5,649 bases of DNA from an uncultured Aquimonas sp. GTDB taxonomy: Bacteria; Pseudomonadota; Gammaproteobacteria; Xanthomonadales; Xanthomonadaceae. Under the pieces are notes generated by a model. That model ran no database searches and was not told the DNA's origin. It worked only from the letters and a program-made list of their open reading frames with translations. Each line of letters opens with the position of its first letter. The stretch's first letter is position 1. Both the position numbers and the translations under genes were made by a program. Positions 1 through 5,649 of this stretch are shown here, one piece after another. The DNA lies in the NCBI GenBank assembly GCA_946481615.1, contig CAMLOR010000228.1:1-5649 (forward strand), written 5' to 3'.

Positions 1-906
1 GTGCGCCACGACGGCGACCTGGCGCGCGTCGCGCGCCGCCTCACCGGCCGCGCCACGGGCCTCGTGCTCTCCGGCGGCGGCGCGCGCGGCTTCGCCCACA
101 TCGGCGTAGTGCGCGCACTGCGCGACGCCGGCATCGAGATCGACTACGTGGCCGGCTGCAGCATCGGTGGCATCGTCGGCGCGGGCGTGGCGGCGGACTG
201 GAACTACGCGCAGATGGTGGAGAATTACCGCCGTTGCTTCGTCGACACCAACCCGCTTTCGGACTGGACGCTGCCGCTGGTCTCGCTGCGCGGCGGCCGC
301 AAGGTCTCGCGGCTGCTGCGCGAAGCCTTCGGCGAGACGCGCGACATCGAAGACCTGCCCCTGCCCTTCTTCTGCGTCTCGAGCAACCTCACCGACGGCG
401 CCCTCGAAGTACACGAACGCGGACCGCTGTGGCGCTGGCTGCGCGCGAGCTGCGCCATCCCCGGCGTGCTGCCTCCAGTGTTCGCCAACGGCCGCGTGCT
501 CGTCGATGGCGGCGTCATCGATAACCTGCCGGTGGCCGAACTGCGCAAACGCCTCAACGGCGAAATCATCGCGGTGGATGTCGGCGGCAATTACCGCCTC
601 GAAACCACGATGGAAGAATCCGAACTGCCCGCGTGGTGGCAACTGATCCCGGAATTCTTCGGCCTGCGCAAACGCCCCAGCCTCGGCAAGATCCTGCTGC
701 GCGCCGGCATGGTGAACTCCGACGCCACCGTGCAACGCCGCCGCCGCCAGACCCGCCTGCTGCTCAAACCCGCGCTCGAAGGCATCGACCTGCTCGAATG
801 GCAGGCCTTCCAGCAGGCCATCGACCTCGGCTACCAGTACACGCTGCGCCAGGTCGGCGGACCGCGCGATGCGTTGACGGCAGAGGCGCCGTTGGTGGGG
901 CTGTGA
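1..906 (+). CDS. Patatin-like phospholipase, NTE/RssA type (5' partial)
   Basis: Probable serine lipid hydrolase (lysophospholipase/esterase) of the patatin family. Visible residues, numbered from base 1: glycine-rich oxyanion loop SGGGARG (24-30), nucleophile elbow GCSIG with Ser54, and DGG with Asp169, which together complete the Ser-Asp dyad. The segment RLTGRATGLVLSGGGARG is typical of the linker into the esterase domain of bacterial NTE-like proteins, which carry cyclic-nucleotide-binding domains upstream. The frame is open from the first base, so the GTG at 1 is more likely an internal Val codon than the start, and the N-terminus is outside the window. A short stand-alone RssA-like protein of about 300 residues is the alternative. 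It ends in TGA at 904-906. The S9 peptidase gene follows 68 bases later on the same strand and could be co-transcribed. The family call is firm; the substrate is unknown. Confidence 0.9.
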   Translation: MRHDGDLARVARRLTGRATGLVLSGGGARGFAHIGVVRALRDAGIEIDYVAGCSIGGIVGAGVAADWNYAQMVENYRRCFVDTNPLSDWTLPLVSLRGGRKVSRLLREAFGETRDIEDLPLPFFCVSSNLTDGALEVHERGPLWRWLRASCAIPGVLPPVFANGRVLVDGGVIDNLPVAELRKRLNGEIIAVDVGGNYRLETTMEESELPAWWQLIPEFFGLRKRPSLGKILLRAGMVNSDATVQRRRRQTRLLLKPALEGIDLLEWQAFQQAIDLGYQYTLRQVGGPRDALTAEAPLVGL

Positions 907-974
907 TGCTCGCCCGTTGCCGGCCGCGTCTCGCCACGCGATCATGGGCGCAGGGGCAATCCGGGAACCGCAAC

Positions 975-3464
975 ATGATCCACCGCCGTCTTGCGGCCAG
1001 CGCGTTCGCGCTCGCCGCCCTGTTCGCCTGCGCCGCGAACGCCCGCATGAAAGAGGTCGCGCCCGGCGCCGAGGTGCAACTGGCGCCGGGCGAAGGCCTG
1101 CTCGTCGTCGCCGTCGAAGCCCACAGCGGCTTCGATCACCTGCGCATCAAGCGCGACGGGGCGCTGTTCGAAGGCGGCACGATCAAGGAGGTGGCCGAAG
1201 GCGTCACGACACGCCTCTTCGTCGCCGACGCCGGCCGGTATCGCTTCGACGAAGTCCGCATCGGCGGACTGCGTTACGACCTCGGAGAGAACCCCGAATA
1301 CGGCTTCGAAGTGGCCGCCGGCGTGATCAACTATCCCGGCCACCTGCGGTTCGAGCCCACCGACTGGTACGCGGCGACTTTCCACGTCGCCAACCACGCA
1401 CTGCTCGCCATCGATTGGCTGGAGCAGCATCAGTCCGCACTGGAATCCCGCTTTGCGTTCTCGTACTCGGGCCACTACCCGGACGCGTTCCCGGCCTTCT
1501 ATCGCGAAGCCCGGGGCGATCGGCGCGGCAAGGTCGTCCCGCGCAGCGCTCCGGTGCCCTCGTCGGGCGTGCTGGCGCTCACCGTCGATGCCCTGTGGCA
1601 AGAGGCAAGCGTGCAGGCGGCCGATCTGAACGATCGCGGCGACCTGCTCGCGCTTTCCTTGCGCAACGATTCCACGGATACGCCGCAATGGAGGATCGAG
1701 ATCGTCGATCTGGCGGCCGGCACGGCACAGCCCGTCATGGCCTGGGCCGCGCCGATCGAAGATCTGCAATGGGCGGGCGATCGCACCCTCGTGGTCACGG
1801 GCAGCAGCCAATACGCTTTCGGCGTGGCGGTGGTGCACGCGCAAGCGGGGCCGCCGTCTAAGCCATGGAAATTCGAGACACTGAGGATCCCGCGCGCGGG
1901 CGAAGTGGTCGCCACCCTGCCGGGCGACCCCGGCTCGCTGCTTTTCGCGAGCTCGAAGTGGCGCGACGGCCGTAGCGAGCTGCGCGTGCATCGTATCGAT
2001 GTCTCCTCGCAAAAGGCGCTCGACGACAGTTCGTTCCGCGACCGCGACGCCATCGATCGCGGCGTCCCCAACGATCTCGCCTGGTTCGCCGACGGCCGTG
2101 GCCGGCTGCGTGCCGCGCTCGTCAGGCAGGACGAAAAGCTGGTCGTGATGCACGGTGCGGGCCGCGAGTTCAAGCCTGCGATGACCATCGACGGCGACAC
2201 CAAGGCGCGGCTCATGGGGCTGTCTGCCGATGGCGAGATCATCTATGCCTTCACCGACGAGGGACGCGCGCAACGCGACCTGGTCGAGATCGATCCGGCG
2301 ACCGGCAAGGTGGGCCGCACGCTGTTCTCGCGCCCCGGCGTCGATGTGCAGCGCGTGTTGTTCGATCATCGCCACGAGCTGATCGGCGCAAGCTACTTCG
2401 AGGCCGGCCATCTCGTGAGCCACTTCTTCGACGCCGCGAGCGAGCGCCTCTACCGCAAGGTGCAAGCGAGCTTTCCGGGCCGGATCGTGCGGCTGCTCGA
2501 CCGCGACGCGGCCGGCGAGAACTACCTGCTGGTCGTGGCCGCCAGCGACAAGCCGGGCGAATTGTTCCACTACGACGTCAAGGCCAACCGTGCTTCGCTG
2601 ATCGAGGATTTCAGCCCCTGGCTGGACGACAGCCGGCTGGTGGCCTCGAAGGTGGTGAAGGCGCGAAGCCAGGACGGATTCGACATCGAGGCATACCTCA
2701 CGCTGCCGCGCGAACCGAAGGGCAAGGTGCCGCTCGTGCTGTATCCGCACGGTGGGCCGGTGGGCGTGCGCGATTCGCGCCACTTCTCTCCGGAAGTGCA
2801 GTTCCTCGCCGGGTTGGGCTACGCCGTGCTGCAGGTGAATTTCCGCGGCTCGGAAGGCTTCGGCACCGACTTCCGCGAAGCCGCCAAGGGAAATTACGGC
2901 ACGCGCATCGAGGACGACATCGATGCCGCGCTGCAGGCCGCGCTGGCGCAGCATCCGCTCGACGCCACGCGCATGTGCGTGCTGGGCGCGAGTTATGGCG
3001 GCTATTCGGCGCTGGTCTCGGCGATCCGCTGGCCGGATCGTTTCCGCTGTGCGGTGTCGATGTCCGGCGTCAGCGATCTCGCGCTGTTCTTCACCGCCAG
3101 CGACGGCGGCCGCCACGCCGAAGGACGCAAGGCCCTCGAGCGCCACATCGGAGATCCGCGCAAGAACGCCGCCGAAATGCGCGAGAACTCGCCGCTCTAT
3201 CGCTACGCGGCGCTGCACACCCCGGTGATGCTCGTACACGGCACCGAGGATCTGCGCGTCGACTTCGAGCACACGCGCCGCATGCAGCGCATGCTGAACC
3301 TGGCGGGCATCGAACCCGTAGTCGTGTCGCTGCCCGGCGAAGGCCACGGCATCGAGGACCCGAAGAATCGCCGCCTGGCATGGCACGGGGTGGCGGGTTT
3401 CCTGCGCCGCTACCTCGGCGATCCGCTCGCCGCGGGTGACGGCGGAGCCCGTCCCGGCAAGTAG
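975..3464 (+). CDS. Exported S9-family serine peptidase (prolyl oligopeptidase-like) with extra N-terminal region
   Basis: Predicted exported peptidase of 829 residues, of the dipeptidyl/acylaminoacyl-peptidase S9 type. Residues 1-23 look like a signal peptide: MIHRR, a hydrophobic core, then cleavage after A-N-A. LFAC (16-19) could be a weak lipobox. Residues ~24-180 are a strand-rich region I cannot name. Residues ~195-560 fit the divergent beta-propeller of S9 enzymes. Residues ~570-829 are the alpha/beta hydrolase: HGGP at 592-595 (oxyanion region), GASYGG with Ser673, GTEDLRV with Asp759 and GEGHG with His791, so the triad is complete. Ordinary S9 acylaminoacyl-type enzymes are about 600-700 residues, so this one is long. 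I chose ATG 975 because it places the signal peptide at the N-terminus and has GGGA 8 bases upstream. An in-frame ATG at 906 overlaps the patatin stop and would add 23 residues. The function is probably oligopeptide degradation in the periplasm or outside the cell; the exact specificity cannot be read. Confidence 0.92.
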   Translation: MIHRRLAASAFALAALFACAANARMKEVAPGAEVQLAPGEGLLVVAVEAHSGFDHLRIKRDGALFEGGTIKEVAEGVTTRLFVADAGRYRFDEVRIGGLRYDLGENPEYGFEVAAGVINYPGHLRFEPTDWYAATFHVANHALLAIDWLEQHQSALESRFAFSYSGHYPDAFPAFYREARGDRRGKVVPRSAPVPSSGVLALTVDALWQEASVQAADLNDRGDLLALSLRNDSTDTPQWRIEIVDLAAGTAQPVMAWAAPIEDLQWAGDRTLVVTGSSQYAFGVAVVHAQAGPPSKPWKFETLRIPRAGEVVATLPGDPGSLLFASSKWRDGRSELRVHRIDVSSQKALDDSSFRDRDAIDRGVPNDLAWFADGRGRLRAALVRQDEKLVVMHGAGREFKPAMTIDGDTKARLMGLSADGEIIYAFTDEGRAQRDLVEIDPATGKVGRTLFSRPGVDVQRVLFDHRHELIGASYFEAGHLVSHFFDAASERLYRKVQASFPGRIVRLLDRDAAGENYLLVVAASDKPGELFHYDVKANRASLIEDFSPWLDDSRLVASKVVKARSQDGFDIEAYLTLPREPKGKVPLVLYPHGGPVGVRDSRHFSPEVQFLAGLGYAVLQVNFRGSEGFGTDFREAAKGNYGTRIEDDIDAALQAALAQHPLDATRMCVLGASYGGYSALVSAIRWPDRFRCAVSMSGVSDLALFFTASDGGRHAEGRKALERHIGDPRKNAAEMRENSPLYRYAALHTPVMLVHGTEDLRVDFEHTRRMQRMLNLAGIEPVVVSLPGEGHGIEDPKNRRLAWHGVAGFLRRYLGDPLAAGDGGARPGK

Positions 3465-3470
3465 ATGGTT

Positions 3471-3488
3471 GGCGGCATCAAGGCCGCC
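3471..3488. terminator. Possible bidirectional terminator hairpin between convergent genes
   Basis: GGCGGC at 3471-3476 pairs perfectly with GCCGCC at 3483-3488 around a 6-base loop (ATCAAG). It lies in the 13-base gap between the S9 peptidase stop (3462-3464) and the VOC stop (3478-3480) and extends over the last VOC codons. No T-tract follows on either strand, so it is not a classical intrinsic terminator. In DNA this GC-rich a 6-bp stem can arise by chance. It is listed because of its position. Confidence 0.3.
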
Positions 3489-3876
3489 CGGAAATCCGGA
3501 ACGTATGCCCGTCGGGATGCCGCAGATGGAACTCGCGCACACCCCACGGTTCGTTGCGTGGTTCGTTGACGGTTTCGTAGCCGCGCTCCCTGGCAGTGGC
3601 GTAGAGCGCGTCGACGTCGGCGCCCGAGGGCATCCACCAGCTCATCCACATGCCGCCGGGCGCGCCCTGGCCGTCGCGGCAGAGGAAGATTTCGCCGTGG
3701 CCGCTGCACAGGCCGGCGAAGTTCGGCGGGCCGTGGTCGTTGCGGTCGCCCGCGGCATCGATCTGGCCGCCGTCGTTCCAGGTGAAGGTGCGCTTCCATC
3801 CCAGCGATTCGAACCAGGCGAGGCTGGCGGCGACGTCGGAGACGTTGAGGATCGGGGTGACGCGTTGCACGGGCAT
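3478..3876 (-). CDS. VOC-fold (glyoxalase/bleomycin-resistance) family protein
   Basis: A 132-residue single-domain protein of the vicinal-oxygen-chelate superfamily, the usual length for this group. The opening RVTPILNVSDVAASLAWF is the first beta strand and helix of a VOC module. The C-terminal NEPWGVREFHLRHPDGH (108-124) matches the closing strand motif shared with bleomycin-resistance proteins (PWG-REF-x-DP-x-G). Where many metal-dependent glyoxalases have a His in strand 1, this protein has Pro8, as in bleomycin-binding proteins, which favours ligand sequestration over metal catalysis. That is inference from the motif, and the ligand is unknown. The start ATG (3874-3876 on the complement) follows the transporter stop by one base (TGA-C-ATG), with a partial AGGT ribosome-binding site 6 bases upstream inside the transporter gene. 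Translational coupling to the transporter is therefore likely. It is the last gene of the minus-strand unit. Confidence 0.88.
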   Translation of the reverse strand: MPVQRVTPILNVSDVAASLAWFESLGWKRTFTWNDGGQIDAAGDRNDHGPPNFAGLCSGHGEIFLCRDGQGAPGGMWMSWWMPSGADVDALYATARERGYETVNEPRNEPWGVREFHLRHPDGHTFRISGRP

Positions 3877-3877
3877 G

Positions 3878-4735
3878 TCAGGACCTGCGGGCGCGGAGGG
3901 CGAGGAATACGCCGCCGAGGATAGCGCCGCCGCCGATCAGCAGGCGCGCGTCGGGCGTTTCGTGCAGGAAGGCGATGCCACCGAGCGCCGCCAGCACCGG
4001 CACCAGCAGCTGCAGCAACGCGGCTTGCGAGGCGAGCAGTCGCGGCAGGGCGGCGTACCAGAGCGCATAGCCCAGGCCCGAGGCGAGCGCGCCGGAGGCG
4101 ATGGCGCAGGCGATGCCGTCCCACGGCAGCGGCAGCGCGGCTTCGACGATGATGGCGCGCGGTTCGAACCACGCGAACAGCAGCGCGAGCGGCGCGGCGC
4201 GCACGAAGTTGCCGGCGGTGTCGCGCAGCGGTTGCGCGCTTGCGCGTCCGAGCAGCGAATACAGGCCCCACGCCGCGCCGGCCAGCAGCATCGCGAGCGT
4301 CGCGTTCCAGGGCAGCGGCACGGCGCCGAGCGGCAGCTTCATCGCGACGAGGCCGAGCGTGGCGAGTGCGAGGCCGCACCATTGCCATGTTCCGAAGCGT
4401 TCGCCACGCAGGCGCGCGGCCACCAGCATCGTCATCTGCACGGCGCCGAACAGCAGCAGCGCGCCGACGCCGGCGTCGAGCGCGACGTAGGCCTGCGCGA
4501 AGGCGATCGCGTACACGAACAACGCAAGGGCGCCGCGCCAGTCGCCGGCACGCAGGCCCTGCGCGCCGTGCCGCGCCAGCACGATCGCGGCGAGCACGAG
4601 CGCGCCCGAGGCGATCCGCGACGCTGTGAACGCCGCGGGCGTGATGTCCGTGGCGGACAAGGCCTGCCGGCACAGCAGCGAGTTGGCGGCGAAGCCGATC
4701 AGCGCGAGTGTGACGAAGGCGGCGGTGCGGAGCAT
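3878..4735 (-). CDS. EamA/DMT-superfamily inner-membrane transporter
   Basis: A 285-residue protein of the drug/metabolite transporter superfamily, with the usual length of about 290. About ten hydrophobic segments can be traced, near residues 4-20, 38-55, 67-85, 90-106, 117-133, 146-163, 177-190, 206-228, 235-258 and 265-281. They form two EamA repeats. The second repeat shows the family signature: GLGYALWYAALPRL, then SQAALLQLLVPVLAALGG and FLHE. Family members export small metabolites, amino acids or toxic compounds, but the substrate cannot be read from sequence. The frame stays open upstream to 4921, but that stretch is charged, overlaps the DUF4242 gene and is not membrane-like. The ATG at 4733-4735 starts directly at TM1 (MLRTAAFVTLAL) and is chosen. 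It lies 32 bases after the DUF4242 stop with only a weak ribosome-binding site. It ends one base before the VOC start. Confidence 0.9.
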   Translation of the reverse strand: MLRTAAFVTLALIGFAANSLLCRQALSATDITPAAFTASRIASGALVLAAIVLARHGAQGLRAGDWRGALALFVYAIAFAQAYVALDAGVGALLLFGAVQMTMLVAARLRGERFGTWQWCGLALATLGLVAMKLPLGAVPLPWNATLAMLLAGAAWGLYSLLGRASAQPLRDTAGNFVRAAPLALLFAWFEPRAIIVEAALPLPWDGIACAIASGALASGLGYALWYAALPRLLASQAALLQLLVPVLAALGGIAFLHETPDARLLIGGGAILGGVFLALRARRS

Positions 4736-4767
4736 CGCCGCAGCTTCGCACAGGCTGGCCCGAGCGG

Positions 4768-5040
4768 TTACTCCGCGGTCGTCGGATCGATCACGCGCAT
4801 CACGCGCGAGACGCGATTGGCCGGGAAGCCGCCCTGCGCCGCGTGCTGGCGCACCAGCTCTTCGTTCGGCGCGATGTAGACGCAATAGACCTTGTCGCCG
4901 GTGACGTAGCTCTGCTGCCACTGGATCTGCGGTCCGAGGCTGTCCAGCACCGCGCAGGATTTGCGCGAGATGGCCTGCAGTTCCTGATCGGAAAGCTGGC
5001 CGGCACCGGGAATGTCACGCTCGATGAGGTACTTCGGCAT
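4768..5040 (-). CDS. DUF4242 family protein (SCO4226-like, possible nickel binding)
   Basis: A small protein of 90 residues that I recognise as DUF4242. It opens with MPKYLIERDIPGAGQLS and has a central strand pair around SYVTGDKVYCVYIAPNEE (44-61). It then has HAAQGGFPANRVSRV and ends in VIDPTTAE, all typical of this family. Streptomyces SCO4226, a member, has been described as a nickel-binding protein with a ferredoxin-like fold. Whether this one binds metal is unknown; Cys29, Cys53 and His66 are possible ligands. It has no signal peptide or membrane segment, so it is probably cytoplasmic. The ATG at 5038-5040 has a strong GAGGAG ribosome-binding site 7 bases upstream, which settles the start. 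The stop is TAA at 4768-4770. The gene follows hemY by 46 bases and precedes the EamA transporter by 32, so it may head the small unit with the transporter and VOC genes. Confidence 0.85.
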   Translation of the reverse strand: MPKYLIERDIPGAGQLSDQELQAISRKSCAVLDSLGPQIQWQQSYVTGDKVYCVYIAPNEELVRQHAAQGGFPANRVSRVMRVIDPTTAE

Positions 5041-5047
5041 GGCGACG

Positions 5048-5053
5048 CTCCTC
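5048..5053 (-). promoter_or_regulatory. Ribosome-binding site of the DUF4242 gene
   Basis: The complement reads GAGGAG, with a 7-base spacer to the ATG at 5038-5040. It is the clearest Shine-Dalgarno sequence in the window. The other minus-strand genes have weaker sites and appear to rely on coupling. Confidence 0.7.
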
Positions 5054-5086
5054 GCGGGCGGGCGGCCAGTCTACGCCTGCCGCGGG

Positions 5087-5649
5087 CTACAGGCTCGGCA
5101 GCCGCGGCACGCCCATTTCGCTGCGTTCCTCGGCCACCGCTTCGTCCTGGATCAGTTCGCGCAGGCCGCGGCCGGGGATGGCGATGGCGTCATCGCCGCG
5201 CGCGGCGCGCAGGGCGTTGGCGTAGGCGTGGCGCGAGCGCGCTTCGTCGTGCTGCGCGGCATAGGCGTGGCCGAGTTCTTCCCACGCATCCGCACCCGCG
5301 CCCTGCGCCAGCGCGCGATGCAGATAATCCTCGGCCTTGCCCCAGAGGCCTTCCTCGCGACACAGGCGGCCGAGCGCCAGCAGCAAGGCGGGGCTGTTGG
5401 GATGCGATTGCAGCCACTTCTCGGCCGATTTCAGCGGCGAGCCGCGCTGGCCGCGCGGCACGTGGCCGTAGAGCCGCGCGAGCGGCTCGTCCCAGTGTTT
5501 CTTGAGCGCGTGTTCGATGGCGGCGGCGGCCTGGTCTTCGAGGCCGAGCGCCGCGGCGCGCGCGGCGTAGGCGGCCACCACGTCGGCGTGCGCGCGCTGC
5601 GCCTTGCTCGCCGATTCCCAGCGCTGCGCCAGTTCGCCGGCATCGCGCG
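5087..5649 (-). CDS. hemY: HemY-like TPR protein, C-terminal part (5' partial)
   Basis: C-terminal 186 residues of a HemY-type protein. The frame stays open to the right edge of the window: upstream of the GTG at 5579-5581 the codons read LAQRWESASKAQRAHADVV without a stop, so the gene starts outside. Motifs numbered from the first complete codon: W10 and the following helix, DEPLARLYG (53-61), AEKWLQSHPNSPALLLALG near 75-93, LWGKAEDYLHRAL (101-113), and a further TPR-like helix pair around AWEELGHAYAAQ. These match the HemY C-terminal region of TPR repeats. In enterobacteria HemY is an inner-membrane protein encoded downstream of hemC-hemD-hemX and associated with tetrapyrrole synthesis. It is not the Bacillus protoporphyrinogen oxidase of the same name. 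The tail after ~165 (EERSEMGVPRLPSL) is low in structure. The membrane anchor expected at the N-terminus is off the window. Confidence 0.8.
   Translation of the reverse strand, partial: RDAGELAQRWESASKAQRAHADVVAAYAARAAALGLEDQAAAAIEHALKKHWDEPLARLYGHVPRGQRGSPLKSAEKWLQSHPNSPALLLALGRLCREEGLWGKAEDYLHRALAQGAGADAWEELGHAYAAQHDEARSRHAYANALRAARGDDAIAIPGRGLRELIQDEAVAEERSEMGVPRLPSL

Noticed and set aside
633..974. Upstream extension of the S9 peptidase frame into the patatin gene
   Set aside because: The translation up to 906 is Pro/Arg-rich and lies in the wrong frame of a conserved patatin domain. Only the ATG at 906 remains a serious alternative start.
907..974. Possible promoter or hairpin in the patatin-peptidase gap
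   Set aside because: I see no -10/-35-like pair. The only inverted repeats are very short GC words (GCCGGC, CGCG) expected by chance.
942..3542. 866-codon open frame on the minus strand, antisense to almost the whole S9 peptidase gene
   Set aside because: The plus-strand frame has a signal peptide, family motifs and a complete catalytic triad. The antisense translation is rich in Arg, His, Gln and Val with no recognisable motif, as expected for a shadow frame in GC-rich DNA where stops are rare.
3548..3568. Direct repeat GGTTCGTTG (3548-3556 and 3560-3568), 12-base period
   Set aside because: It lies inside the VOC gene and encodes the NEPRNEPW stretch next to the conserved PWG motif. It is a short in-frame duplication or chance similarity in a coding motif, with no sign of a regulatory role.
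3650..4879. 409-codon open frame on the plus strand across the VOC, EamA and DUF4242 genes
   Set aside because: It crosses three well-supported minus-strand genes, and its product is a low-complexity Arg/Gln/Glu/Ala-rich sequence. It is a GC-driven shadow.
4736..4921. Upstream extension of the EamA transporter frame by 62 codons
   Set aside because: It overlaps the DUF4242 gene in another frame and encodes charged, non-membrane sequence. The ATG at 4735 fits the family N-terminus.

Overview
This window is GC-rich chromosomal DNA of proteobacterial type. A gene for the C-terminal part of HemY, the TPR protein of proteobacterial hem loci, sits at the right edge. The style of the other proteins suggests a gammaproteobacterium, possibly Xanthomonadales/Lysobacter-like. 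That placement is inference from protein style, not a database result. Coding density is very high. I see no rRNA, tRNA, CRISPR array, insertion sequence or phage gene.

Left half, + strand (1-3464). The window opens inside a patatin-like phospholipase gene whose N-terminus lies off the left edge. It carries an oxyanion glycine loop, a GxSxG serine and a DGG aspartate, and resembles the esterase domain of bacterial NTE-like proteins. After a 68-base gap comes a long gene for an exported S9-family (prolyl oligopeptidase/acylaminoacyl peptidase-like) serine peptidase of 829 residues. It has a complete Ser-Asp-His triad and an extra N-terminal region of about 150 residues between the signal peptide and the presumed beta-propeller.

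Right half, - strand (3478-5649). Four genes read right to left: hemY (5' end off the window), a 90-residue DUF4242 protein, a 10-TM EamA/DMT-family transporter, and a VOC-fold protein resembling bleomycin-resistance binding proteins. Gaps are 46, 32 and 1 base, so the last three probably form one transcription unit, perhaps reading through from hemY. The transporter and VOC genes are joined by a TGA-C-ATG junction that suggests translational coupling.

The two halves converge at 3465-3477 with only 13 bases between stop codons. A small perfect GC hairpin there may help end transcription. Nothing here is clearly a new system. The points most worth a second look are the N-terminal region of the S9 peptidase, the start choice of that gene, and the compact DUF4242-EamA-VOC cassette, which could be a small-molecule export and sequestration unit.
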